Part shown: in pieces, positions 5,854-14,015 of the stretch
Layout of the letters: each line of letters begins with the position of its first letter
Position numbering within the stretch: position 1 is the first letter of the stretch
Assembly (NCBI GenBank): GCA_045576295.1
Contig: JAZNGF010000069.1
Coordinates: 1-16,779, forward strand
From: CAVALG01 sp045576295
GTDB lineage: Bacteria > Bacillota > Clostridia > Oscillospirales > Acutalibacteraceae
Direction: 5' to 3'
DNA length: 16,779 nucleotides
The notes under the pieces: generated by a model
Databases searched by the model: none
What the model saw: only the letters and a program-made list of their open reading frames with translations
What the model was told of the DNA's origin: nothing
Program-made: the position numbers and the translations under genes

Positions 5854-6067
5854 GCCAAACTAACTTAATATGCGAAATTGACGAGTGTAACCTATCTTCA
5901 AGGGATAGGTTTGCCCTTTTGCGCCAAACTAACATTATAGAATTTGATAAAAACGCAGATTCCATTTATGTTAGTTTGGTTATACTCATTCACATAAAGT
6001 TAGTTTGGCGACTATCGGAGTTTGCGTTTTTTGTGCGTCTGCTTCGGTAGGCGCACTTTTTTATTTT
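5854..6067 (+). ncRNA. Candidate structured RNA (riboswitch-like leader or small RNA)
   Basis: No protein is encoded. Bounded by an extended -10 promoter and a UUCG-loop terminator, the stretch has an unusual density of complementary segments: 5854-5866 with 5997-6009 (13 bp perfect); 5924-5935 with 5968-5979 (12 bp perfect); 5889-5896 with 5904-5911 (8 bp perfect, seven-base loop); 5883-5892 with 5978-5987 (10 bp, one wobble, competing with the previous two); and 5949-5963 with 6017-6031 (15 bp, two wobbles), which joins a hairpin loop to the strand just before the terminator, as a pseudoknot or alternative fold. The two long stems share the sequence CCAAACTAAC, so their arms could exchange partners. 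It lies upstream of an LRR-SLH surface protein. I do not recognise a known RNA family; c-di-GMP and 6S RNAs were considered without a match. Confidence 0.6.
6033..6067 (+). terminator. Intrinsic terminator with UUCG tetraloop
   Basis: GTGCGTCTGC (6033-6042) pairs with GTAGGCGCAC (6047-6056), 10 bp including two wobbles, closing a TTCG loop; TTTTTTATTTT follows (6057-6067). It lies 80 bases before the LRR-SLH gene, so it either ends a small RNA or works as an attenuator. Confidence 0.88.
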
Positions 6068-6147
6068 GCGGGATATTTAAGTGTAGCATAATTTCAGGAG
6101 GGTTGGCACGAATATCAGTCCGCGCGTTTTTACATAAAGGAGAAAGT

Positions 6148-8070
6148 ATGAAAAAATTATTATCAATTATATTGGCAGTTGTTCTGCTTGTTTCTGTTAC
6201 GCCCCTTGGCACATTTACTTTAACCGCCAACGCGGAAACAGAATACCAAAGCAGCTATTATACATACACCATATCAAACGGTGAGGCAATAATAACCGAT
6301 GTTGATGAATCTATCAGCGGTAGTATAACAATTCCGTCAACACTCGGCGGCTACCCTGTAACATGCGTTGGTACTTTTGCGTTTGGTTACACCAGACTTA
6401 CAAGTATAACAATACCTGATAGTGTAACAAGCATAGGTGATTATGCGTTTTATAATTGCACAGCGCTTACAAGCGTAACAATCCCCGATAGTGTAACAAG
6501 TATTGGTAGTTTTGCGTTTTCTGGTTGCTCTGGGCTTACAAGCGTAAACATACCAAACAGTGTAACAAGCATAAACTACGGTGCGTTTTCCGGTTGCACT
6601 GGGCTTACAAGTGTAACAATCCCAGATAGCATAACAAGTATAGGTGCTTGTGCGTTTGGTAGTTGCACTGGGCTTACCGAAATTAATGTAGATGCAGACA
6701 ATAATAATTATTGTACTATAGATGGAGTGTTGTTGAGTAAAGATGCTACAATTTTAGTACAATATCCCGCAGGCAAAAGTGTCGATTCTTATTCTATACC
6801 CAACAGTGTAACAAGCATAGGTAATTCTGCGTTTAATAGTTGCGATAGCCTTGTAAGTGTTACAATTCCAAATAGCGTAATAAGCATTGGTAGTTATGCG
6901 TTTGAAAACTGCTATGAGCTTACAAGTATAACAATCCCAGATAGCATAACAAGTATAGGTGTTTGTGCGTTTTATGATTGCACCGGGCTTACAAGTGTAA
7001 CAATCCCAGATAGCATAACAAGTATAGGTGCTTGTGCGTTTTATAACACTGCATATTATAATAATGCAAATAATTGGTCTAATGACGTTTTATATATAGA
7101 TAACTGTTTAATTGATACTGATATGTTAACACTGTCTGGTTCATTTACAATTCCAAATAGTGTAACTTGCATAGGTGATGAGGCATTTTTGGGTTGCGCT
7201 GAACTTACAAGCGTAACAATTCCAAATAGTGTAACTTGCATAGGTGATTCGATGTTTACTTATTGCGCTGAACTTACAAGTGTAACAATCCCTGATAGCA
7301 TAACAAGCATAGGTAATGAGGCATTTTGGGGTTGCGCTAAACTTACAAGCATAACAATCCCTGATAGCGTAACAAGCATAGGTAATTATGCATTTGTTGG
7401 CTGCGGCAATTTAACCATTTATGGTGTTTCAGGTTCATATGCGCAACAGTATGCTGACGAATACGGTATACCTTTTATCTCAACCAATACAAGCACAACC
7501 CTTTTCCCCGACACAAACGAAAGCGGCTGGTATTACGATGCGGTTAAATATGTTGTTGAAGCTGGAATTATGAAAGGCTATGCCAATGGCTACTTCGGCA
7601 CGGCTGATGGCATTCAAAGGCAAGATTTTCTTGTAATGCTTGCGCGTTTTGACGGTGCCGACCTTGATGAATACAGCAGCGGCAGCAAATTCGGCGATGT
7701 ATCAAGCGGTTCATATTTTGAAGCAGCAGTTAACTGGGGTTATGAAAACGAAATTGTAACCGGTTACCAAAACGGTAAATTTGGCGTTGGCGATATGATA
7801 AATCGCGAACAGCTGGTTACTTTCCTTTACCGTTATGCGAAATATAAAGGATTAAACACTGACGTTTCAGCGCAATCGGCGCAAGCAATAATGGCAAAAT
7901 ACGCAGATTTTAAAAATGTGTCGGGTTATGCACAAGATGCTGTTCTTTGGGCGATTGACAGGGGCGTTATAAGCGGCAAAAACGGCAACCAAATTGCCCC
8001 CTTTGCAGGCGCACAGCGTTGCGAGGTTGCACAAATTATGTATAACATAAATAACAACAAAATCTTTTAA
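6148..8070 (+). CDS. Secreted BspA-type leucine-rich repeat protein with SLH anchor
   Basis: 640 aa surface protein. The ATG at 6148 is preceded by AAAGGAGA; the frame is open to 6022 but that part encodes no plausible protein and covers the terminator. Residues 1-29 form a signal peptide with a likely cut after ANA. Residues about 50-430 hold roughly 13 BspA/LRR_5 repeats of about 23 aa with the pattern TIPDSVTSIGxxAFxxC, interrupted by two longer insertions after repeats 5 and 9. From about residue 453 three SLH domains follow (FPDTNESGWYYDAVKYV; FGDVSSGSYFEAAVNWGYE; YADFKNVSGYAQDAVLWAID), which bind secondary cell-wall polymer. Family members act in adhesion or as S-layer-associated proteins; the ligand is unknown. 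DNA repeats within it allow length change by recombination. A structured leader with a terminator precedes it. Confidence 0.92.
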   Translation: MKKLLSIILAVVLLVSVTPLGTFTLTANAETEYQSSYYTYTISNGEAIITDVDESISGSITIPSTLGGYPVTCVGTFAFGYTRLTSITIPDSVTSIGDYAFYNCTALTSVTIPDSVTSIGSFAFSGCSGLTSVNIPNSVTSINYGAFSGCTGLTSVTIPDSITSIGACAFGSCTGLTEINVDADNNNYCTIDGVLLSKDATILVQYPAGKSVDSYSIPNSVTSIGNSAFNSCDSLVSVTIPNSVISIGSYAFENCYELTSITIPDSITSIGVCAFYDCTGLTSVTIPDSITSIGACAFYNTAYYNNANNWSNDVLYIDNCLIDTDMLTLSGSFTIPNSVTCIGDEAFLGCAELTSVTIPNSVTCIGDSMFTYCAELTSVTIPDSITSIGNEAFWGCAKLTSITIPDSVTSIGNYAFVGCGNLTIYGVSGSYAQQYADEYGIPFISTNTSTTLFPDTNESGWYYDAVKYVVEAGIMKGYANGYFGTADGIQRQDFLVMLARFDGADLDEYSSGSKFGDVSSGSYFEAAVNWGYENEIVTGYQNGKFGVGDMINREQLVTFLYRYAKYKGLNTDVSAQSAQAIMAKYADFKNVSGYAQDAVLWAIDRGVISGKNGNQIAPFAGAQRCEVAQIMYNINNNKIF

Positions 8071-8093
8071 TGTGATATTCACTTAAGTTTCAG

Positions 8094-8122
8094 AAGGCTT
8101 GGGAACCCCCCAAGCCTTTTTA
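8094..8122 (+). terminator. Terminator after the LRR-SLH gene
   Basis: AAGGCTTGGG (8094-8103) pairs perfectly with CCCAAGCCTT (8109-8118) around a five-base loop, then runs into T's. Confidence 0.85.
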
Positions 8123-8130
8123 CGTTCAAT

Positions 8131-8350
8131 AGCCTCCCTTGCCCTAAAGGGAGGTGGCAAAACCGCTGGTTTTGACGGAGGGATTAGGAAACTAAAATAA
8201 TAGAAATAAGTATATTAAGGAACTGAAAAGCCAGTGTAGCAGCCAGTCTATTTGTTGCGCTAAAATTCAGCCCTTTCAGAACTGGGTTAAAGCATACAAA
8301 TCCTCCCGACTTCGCTAACGCTCAGCCACCCTCCTAAAGTCTTGGAGGGC
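8131..8350. repeat. MITE-like palindromic repeat element
   Basis: A non-coding stretch whose ends are rough inverted copies: left arm 8131-8184 (CCTCCCTT...AAGGGAGGTGGC...GACGGAGGGATT) and right arm 8300-8350 (AATCCTCCCGAC...GCCACCCTCC...GGAGGGC). Each arm folds on itself: CCTCCCTT/AAGGGAGG (8133-8140 with 8147-8154), AAAACC/GGTTTT (8159-8173), and a GGAGGG/CCCTCC hairpin at the right end. I recall closely similar 'AAAGGGAGGTGGC...GACGGAGGGATT' sequences as abundant intergenic repeats in Oscillospiraceae genomes. The central 110 bases are AT-rich and code for nothing I can see. Confidence 0.7.
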
Positions 8351-8383
8351 AAAAAACAGAACATCACATATAATAAAACAGCG

Positions 8384-8426
8384 TTTATGTAAAAACTTGA
8401 TTATTTGGGAATTATATGATAAAATT
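8384..8426 (+). promoter_or_regulatory. Promoter copy A (43-bp duplicated module), lipoprotein gene
   Basis: TTGATT (8397-8402), 17 bases, TAAAAT (8420-8425) with TGA before it. The whole 43-bp block recurs at 9862-9904 with one difference. It drives the lipoprotein gene that starts 38 bases further on. Confidence 0.75.
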
Positions 8427-8463
8427 TCAAATAATCCATTTTTTAACGGGAAGGAATGTTTTT

Positions 8464-9771
8464 ATGAAAAAGTTAACAGCATTTGTATTGGCACTTTTAA
8501 TGGTTTTCTCCTTTTGCTCTTGCACAAAAAACGCAAAAGATTCTGAAGCCAACAATTCTTCAGCAGCAAACAGCGCCGATGAGATTAAATTAGATAGTAA
8601 AAAAGCGTTTAAAACAGCAGAAAAACTTATAAAAATATATGAGAATTATGGGTATATGGGCGTAGGCTGCAAATTAGAAAAGGTAACCGGTGAAGAAGAA
8701 CAAGCTGCTTGGAGCGCATTAACCGACGATCAGAAAGATTTTTTCTGCTTGAGCTCTACAAGCAAGTGTAATTGCTGTAAATCTTACGAGGAAGCAATAG
8801 CGCATACCAAAGAATATCTTGATGATTCTGTTATGGTGTATAATGATTTCAAAAATCATTTTGTATATAACGATGTTCTGTATTTTTTAACGCCTAATAA
8901 AGGAAGCGTTGTTTATAGTAATATTAGAATGCTCGACTTCAGCAACAAAAAAATCTCTGCAATTGCTGATTGCGGCATTTCATACGGCCCATCAAGCTTT
9001 TCCGAAACAAAAGTATTCACCATTGAATATGTTGGTGATCATTTTAAAATAACAAGCGTAACTGCATTCAAGGCCGACCCAGATTTTATAAAAAAGTATG
9101 AGGTCGACCCACAGTTCAAACAGTCTATGATTGATAAATACGGAGTGTCTTCACAAGAACAGTTTATTTCTTGCCTTGGAATAGATACTAACGACTTCCC
9201 TGCCCAAATATTCGGTGTTGTTGCAATTGACTGTGTTGATTTAGATTTTGACGGTTCGGGTGAAATTGTTTTACTTCGCGTATCAAGCCCCGATGGTTCA
9301 AACAATAAACAAGCTGAAGTTATTGCAGAAGTATATACTAACAATAATAATGAATATACTTTATCTACATCTAAATCTATTATTCAAAACATTTCATACG
9401 CCGCTGCTTCAAACATCTATTTATATTTTAGTGAAAAACATGCCAGGTACTGTATAATAGTTGATTCTTTTGAATCCGGAACTTACACGGGCATGAATGC
9501 CGGATGGGCCCTAATGTATGGAATTAATATTAATAGCATAGAGGAGTATATTAGTTTAACCGAATCACCTGAAATGGGCGCTAACTTGGATTTTAACAGT
9601 CAGTTATCTAACATAAATGCTCCTTATGCTAAATATTGCACCGAAGTCGACAACAGAAATAATGCGCTATATTACCAACCTTTGTGCGAAATTGAACACG
9701 AATTATATGGCGATATGGGTAGTTACCTTACCCGCAACCACAAGCTTCTAATTAAAAACACTTTATCGTAA
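8464..9771 (+). CDS. Predicted lipoprotein of unknown function
   Basis: 435 aa. The ATG at 8464 follows a GGGAAGGA ribosome binding site and begins a lipoprotein signal (KK, hydrophobic run, then FSFCSC with the lipidated Cys at residue 20); the frame upstream to 8416 overlaps the promoter. A Ser/Asn-rich linker follows the Cys. I recognise no catalytic domain. Around residues 252-270 there is IDCVDLDFDGSGEIVLLRV, resembling the DxDxDG calcium-loop motif seen in repeat modules of clostridial surface proteins. A cysteine cluster, CNCC, is near residue 104. It is flanked by two copies of the same promoter and ends in its own terminator, so it is a self-contained unit. An extracytoplasmic binding or structural role is likely but unproven. 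Confidence 0.75.
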   Translation: MKKLTAFVLALLMVFSFCSCTKNAKDSEANNSSAANSADEIKLDSKKAFKTAEKLIKIYENYGYMGVGCKLEKVTGEEEQAAWSALTDDQKDFFCLSSTSKCNCCKSYEEAIAHTKEYLDDSVMVYNDFKNHFVYNDVLYFLTPNKGSVVYSNIRMLDFSNKKISAIADCGISYGPSSFSETKVFTIEYVGDHFKITSVTAFKADPDFIKKYEVDPQFKQSMIDKYGVSSQEQFISCLGIDTNDFPAQIFGVVAIDCVDLDFDGSGEIVLLRVSSPDGSNNKQAEVIAEVYTNNNNEYTLSTSKSIIQNISYAAASNIYLYFSEKHARYCIIVDSFESGTYTGMNAGWALMYGININSIEEYISLTESPEMGANLDFNSQLSNINAPYAKYCTEVDNRNNALYYQPLCEIEHELYGDMGSYLTRNHKLLIKNTLS

Positions 9772-9781
9772 TTTTTGTGTA

Positions 9782-9817
9782 ACCCCCAAGAGCGTATGTT
9801 CTTGGGGGTCTTGCTTT
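9782..9817 (+). terminator. Terminator after the lipoprotein gene
   Basis: ACCCCCAAGA (9782-9791) and TCTTGGGGGT (9800-9809) form a perfect 10-bp stem with an eight-base loop, followed by CTTGCTTTTT. Confidence 0.9.
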
Positions 9818-9861
9818 TTCAAACTTAGTCGATAATGCTTGCATATAAAACAGTATAACTC

Positions 9862-9904
9862 TTTATGCAAAAACTTGATTATTTGGGAATTATATGATAA
9901 AATT
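9862..9904 (+). promoter_or_regulatory. Promoter copy B (43-bp duplicated module), Ca2+-ATPase operon
   Basis: TTGATT (9875-9880), 17 bases, TAAAAT (9898-9903), extended -10 TGA. 42 of 43 bases match copy A at 8384-8426. It is the likely promoter of the ATPase-citrate synthase-TtcA-like operon. Confidence 0.75.
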
Positions 9905-9947
9905 ATAATGTTATATATTGCACATACAACTTTTTGGAGGAACGTGT

Positions 9948-12599
9948 ATGATTTGGCATAGCGAACACCTTGAAAACATTGTTGATGAACTTAAAACCAA
10001 CACAGATAGAGGCCTTAGCCCTGATGAAGCTATAGAGCGCATAAACACCTACGGCAAAAACGCACTTATTCCCGAAAAGAGAAAATCGTTGCTTTCTCGT
10101 TTTTTGGAACAACTAAAAGACTTTATGGTTATAATTTTAGTTATTGCCGCCGCAGTATCGCTTACAACTACCATTATTTCGGGCGACGGCAACTGGCTTG
10201 AACCAATTGCCATTGTTGCGATTATAATTCTTAATGCCGTTATGGGCGTTGCGCAAGAAGCAAAGGCACAAAACGCGCTTGATGCACTAAAAAATATGGC
10301 GGCACCCTCTGCCAAGGTTATAAGAAGCGGTGCACTGCAGGTAATTGCAGCATCTGAACTTGTTCCGGGCGACCTTATTGTTTTAGAGGCAGGCGACTAT
10401 GTTCCGGCCGATGCAAGGCTAATTGAAGTTTCGGCGCTCAGGTGCGATGAATCAATGCTTACAGGTGAATCGGTTGCCACCGAAAAGATTTTAGACGGAA
10501 CCGAGATTCCCGACATTGCAGGAATCGGCGACCGTTTAAATATGGTATATATGGGTTGCACCGTTACATACGGAACAGGTAAAGCCATTGTTACCGAAAC
10601 GGGTATGAACACCGAAATGGGTAAAATAGCAACACTAATGGAAGCCTCGGGCGATAATACAACACCGCTTAAGCTTCGCCTTGCAAGGCTTGGTAAAGCA
10701 CTTGGACTTATTGCACTTGCTATTTGCGTAATTATATTTTTAATCGGCTTTATCGAAGGCCCCTCGCCCACCCAAACCTATGCTGAAAAAATTATTGAAA
10801 TGTTTATGACTGCGGTTTCTTTAGCGGTTGCCGCAATACCCGAAGGGTTACCCGCTATTGTTACGGTTGTTTTAGCGCTCGGCGTTCAGCGAATGGTTAA
10901 GAAAAACGCTATAATTAAAGATTTATCATCGGTAGAAACACTTGGCAGCGCATCGGTTATATGCTCTGACAAAACCGGAACTTTAACACAAAATAAGATG
11001 ACACTCGTTAAGGTGTTCGATGGGGCACAGGAAATTGAACTTGAAAACGATCAACTCTCTCCTGCGGCAGAAACACTTTTAAAGTTATCATCAATTTGTT
11101 GCGACGGAACTGTTGAAGTTAGAAACGGGCAAGAGGTTGCAATTGGCGACCCAACCGAAACTGCTATCATCAGCGCAGCGGCAAAATACATATCTGTTAA
11201 TAAAAACGACCTTAACAATGATTTTCCGCGCATTGCAGAACTACCCTTCGATTCTGACAGAAAACTAATGACTACCGTTAATATGATTGACGGCAAGGTT
11301 TATGCCATTGTTAAAGGTGCACCCGATGTTTTAATTCCCAAATGTGTAGATGGTAATTACGAAGCGGTTCTTAAAGCAAATGACGCTATGGGTAAAGATG
11401 CTTTAAGAGTTTTGGGGGTTGCGTTCAAATTGTTAGACGGTATACCCTCGAACCCCAACAGCGAAACACTTGAGTCTGACCTTACCTTCGCGGGGCTTTT
11501 AGGAATGATTGATCCACCCCGCCCTGAAGCTATTGAAGCAATTAAACTTTGCAAAACCGCGGGAATTAAACCGGTTATGATAACCGGCGACCACATAACC
11601 ACCGCCTGCGCAATCGCTAAAAAGCTTGGTATACTTAACAATAATGATAAAGCGGTAACCGGAGCTGAGCTTACACAAATGAGCGATGATGAGCTTTATG
11701 AAAATATTGAAAATATAACCGTTTACGCGCGTGTGTCGCCTGAAGATAAAATCAGAATTGTTAGGGCATGGCAGAAAAAAGGGCACATTGTTGCAATGAC
11801 AGGCGACGGTGTTAACGATGCACCTGCGCTCAAAGCCTCAAACATTGGTTGCGCAATGGGCATCACCGGCACCGATGTTGCAAAAGGCGCAGCCGATATG
11901 ACATTAACTGATGATAATTTTGCAACAATTGTTACCGCCGTTAGCGAAGGCAGAGGCATATATGATAACATTAAAAAGGCAATTCACTTTTTAATTTGCT
12001 GCAATTTAAGCGAAATTTTAGTTGTATTCTTTGGGCTTTTGTTCTTTAAAGTTTCTCCGCTAATAGCTGTTCAGCTTCTGTGGATAAACCTTATAACCGA
12101 TTCAGCCCCTGCCCTTGCTTTGGGCATGGAACCAGTTGAATTTGATATTATGACAAGAAAACCCCGCCCCAAAAATGAGAGCTTTTTTGCAGGCGGAATG
12201 CTAACAACGGCGCTGTGGCACGGTGTTGTTTTGGCTGTTATAACACTTATTGCCTTTGCTATGGGCTCTGCAGCAGGCGGCTCACCCGAATATGGGTGCA
12301 CTATGGCATTTGCAGTAATGGCAATTGCAGAAATTCTGCATTCACTTAATGTGCGTTCATCGCATTCGTTAATTAAGATTGGTGTTCACACTAACAAGTC
12401 GCTTCTAATTGCGATTGGGGTTTCCTTAGTCATCACACTATTAGCCCTTTTAACCCCATTCAGAGCAGTTTTAGGCCTTGTTAAGCTTGAAGGTATTCAG
12501 TGGCTCTATATTTGCATTCTCTCTTTAGTGCCAATTATTGCATCCGAGATTGTTAAAGGAGCAACATATTTGATAAATAAGTTTAAAAACCGAAATTAA
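9948..12599 (+). CDS. P-type Ca2+-transporting ATPase (P2 family)
   Basis: 883 aa membrane pump that uses ATP to export Ca2+ (SERCA/PacL-like). The ATG at 9948 has TTGGAGGA before it; the ORF could start at 9918 but without such a signal. Order of motifs: N-terminal cation-ATPase domain; first two membrane segments (about 55-100); TGES actuator loop at 172-175; PEGLP in the fourth membrane helix (298-302); phosphorylated Asp341 in DKTGTLTQNKM; the TGDH motif; GDGVNDAP (619-626); and the sixth helix NLITDSAPALALG with N714, T717 and D718, the residues that bind calcium in SERCA. A C-terminal cation-ATPase domain follows with four membrane helices. Mn2+ or other divalent ions remain possible. 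The next gene starts 21 bases on. Confidence 0.93.
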   Translation: MIWHSEHLENIVDELKTNTDRGLSPDEAIERINTYGKNALIPEKRKSLLSRFLEQLKDFMVIILVIAAAVSLTTTIISGDGNWLEPIAIVAIIILNAVMGVAQEAKAQNALDALKNMAAPSAKVIRSGALQVIAASELVPGDLIVLEAGDYVPADARLIEVSALRCDESMLTGESVATEKILDGTEIPDIAGIGDRLNMVYMGCTVTYGTGKAIVTETGMNTEMGKIATLMEASGDNTTPLKLRLARLGKALGLIALAICVIIFLIGFIEGPSPTQTYAEKIIEMFMTAVSLAVAAIPEGLPAIVTVVLALGVQRMVKKNAIIKDLSSVETLGSASVICSDKTGTLTQNKMTLVKVFDGAQEIELENDQLSPAAETLLKLSSICCDGTVEVRNGQEVAIGDPTETAIISAAAKYISVNKNDLNNDFPRIAELPFDSDRKLMTTVNMIDGKVYAIVKGAPDVLIPKCVDGNYEAVLKANDAMGKDALRVLGVAFKLLDGIPSNPNSETLESDLTFAGLLGMIDPPRPEAIEAIKLCKTAGIKPVMITGDHITTACAIAKKLGILNNNDKAVTGAELTQMSDDELYENIENITVYARVSPEDKIRIVRAWQKKGHIVAMTGDGVNDAPALKASNIGCAMGITGTDVAKGAADMTLTDDNFATIVTAVSEGRGIYDNIKKAIHFLICCNLSEILVVFFGLLFFKVSPLIAVQLLWINLITDSAPALALGMEPVEFDIMTRKPRPKNESFFAGGMLTTALWHGVVLAVITLIAFAMGSAAGGSPEYGCTMAFAVMAIAEILHSLNVRSSHSLIKIGVHTNKSLLIAIGVSLVITLLALLTPFRAVLGLVKLEGIQWLYICILSLVPIIASEIVKGATYLINKFKNRN

Positions 12600-12620
12600 C
12601 AATAAGCAAGGAAGATATTT

Positions 12621-13985
12621 ATGGCAAAATTATTTGATTGCTTTTCGAATGAATATGTTGAAAAGCTTTACAATGACTTCAAAAAAGAAAACTATATTAA
12701 ACCCGAACATTTTAATAAACCCTACATTAAAAGCGGCCTTCGCAACGCCGACGGAACCGGTGTTGTTGCCGGTGTAACGCAAATTTGTAATGTGCACGGG
12801 TATGTTATGGATGAGGGTGAACTCTCCCCCATTCCCGGTGAATTAACATACAGGGGTTACAGCATTGAGGATATTGCAAATAATAGCCTTGATGGTGATA
12901 GGTTCTGCTTTGAGGAAACTGCCTATCTTTTAATATTAGGCGCGCTTCCAAACAGGCAGCAACTCGATGATTTCCAAAAGCTTATTGGTGCACTTCGAAC
13001 ACTTCCTAAATTTTTTACTGAAGACATTTTGCTTAAAAAGCCAAGTTGCGACCTTATGAATAACATTTCAAGAGCAGTGCTTTCGCTCTATTCATACGAC
13101 GATAACGCTGATTCTACCGATGTTTCGGCAAATATAATGCAAAGCATCAGCCTGTTTGCTAAGCTCCCAGTAATTATGGCCTACGCATATCAGGCCAAGA
13201 AGCACTATTATGATAATGACAGTTTGTTTATCCATTTTCCAAAATCAGATCTTTCAACAGCCGAAAACATCCTGCATATTATCAGAGATGATTCAAAGTA
13301 TACTAAAGAAGAGGCAGCATTGCTTGACCTGCTTTTAACCCTGCACGCAGAACACGGCGGCGGCAATAACTCCACCTTTACGGCAAGGGTATTAACGTCT
13401 GCCAGAACCGATATCTACTCAACGATTTCAGCATCGATTAACTCACTTAAAGGCTTTAAACACGGTGGCGCAAACGTTAAGGTTACCACTATGATGGATG
13501 ATATTAAAGAAAACGTTTCAGATTGGTCAAACGAACAAGAAATCCGTGACTATATTAAAAAGATCTTAACAAAGCAAGCCTTTGATAAGTCGGGGCTCGT
13601 TTACGGAATGGGGCACGCTGTTTACACATTGTCAGACCCTCGCGCAGTTATACTTCGCCGCGCGGCCGAAGGCTTAGCCGAAACAACAGGCCGTACCGAT
13701 GAGCTTAAATTAATGGATACTATCGCCCGTGTAACACCCGAAATTTTAAGCGAGATCAAGGGCAGAAAAATGATTGTAGCACCCAATGTTGATTTCTATT
13801 CAGGTTTTGTTTATTCAATGCTTGGCATCCCCACAGAGCTTTACACTGCCCTTTTTGCCATTGCGCGTATATGCGGCTGGTGCGCCCACAGAATTGAAGA
13901 ATTAACAACAAGCGAAAAAATCATCAGGCCGGCATACAAATCGGTAGTTTCAGGCAGAAAATTTATCCCACTTGAGGAAAGATAA
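12621..13985 (+). CDS. gltA: Citrate synthase
   Basis: 454 aa enzyme joining acetyl-CoA and oxaloacetate to citrate. Typical signatures: GELTYRGYSIEDIA near residue 75; LTLHAEHGGGNNSTFTARV with the catalytic-type H245; GMGHAVYTLSDPRA with H332; and NVDFYSGFVYSMLGIP with D391, completing the His-His-Asp triad. The length matches the longer clostridial citrate/2-methylcitrate synthase group, and methylcitrate activity cannot be ruled out from sequence. In anaerobes of this kind it usually feeds a partial TCA branch towards 2-oxoglutarate and glutamate. An AAGGAAG ribosome binding site lies before the ATG, 21 bases after the ATPase stop; no aconitase or isocitrate dehydrogenase is in the window. 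Confidence 0.93.
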   Translation: MAKLFDCFSNEYVEKLYNDFKKENYIKPEHFNKPYIKSGLRNADGTGVVAGVTQICNVHGYVMDEGELSPIPGELTYRGYSIEDIANNSLDGDRFCFEETAYLLILGALPNRQQLDDFQKLIGALRTLPKFFTEDILLKKPSCDLMNNISRAVLSLYSYDDNADSTDVSANIMQSISLFAKLPVIMAYAYQAKKHYYDNDSLFIHFPKSDLSTAENILHIIRDDSKYTKEEAALLDLLLTLHAEHGGGNNSTFTARVLTSARTDIYSTISASINSLKGFKHGGANVKVTTMMDDIKENVSDWSNEQEIRDYIKKILTKQAFDKSGLVYGMGHAVYTLSDPRAVILRRAAEGLAETTGRTDELKLMDTIARVTPEILSEIKGRKMIVAPNVDFYSGFVYSMLGIPTELYTALFAIARICGWCAHRIEELTTSEKIIRPAYKSVVSGRKFIPLEER

Positions 13986-14015
13986 GCTTTATTTTACTAA
14001 CACGAGGTTTTAAAA

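Noticed and set aside
5720..6009. CRISPR array built from the GTTTTCT or GCCAAACTAAC repeats
   Set aside because: The first has 10-bp spacing with three-base gaps; the second has inverted copies and uneven spacing. Neither has repeat-spacer structure, and no cas gene is in the window.
6065..6090. Separate promoter for the LRR-SLH gene after the terminator
   Set aside because: TTGCGG and CATAAT are only 15 bases apart and poorly matched; too weak to list, though a weak start cannot be excluded.
6022..6147. 42-residue upstream extension of the LRR-SLH protein
   Set aside because: It would place the start inside the terminator and bury the signal peptide; the ATG at 6148 has a proper ribosome binding site.
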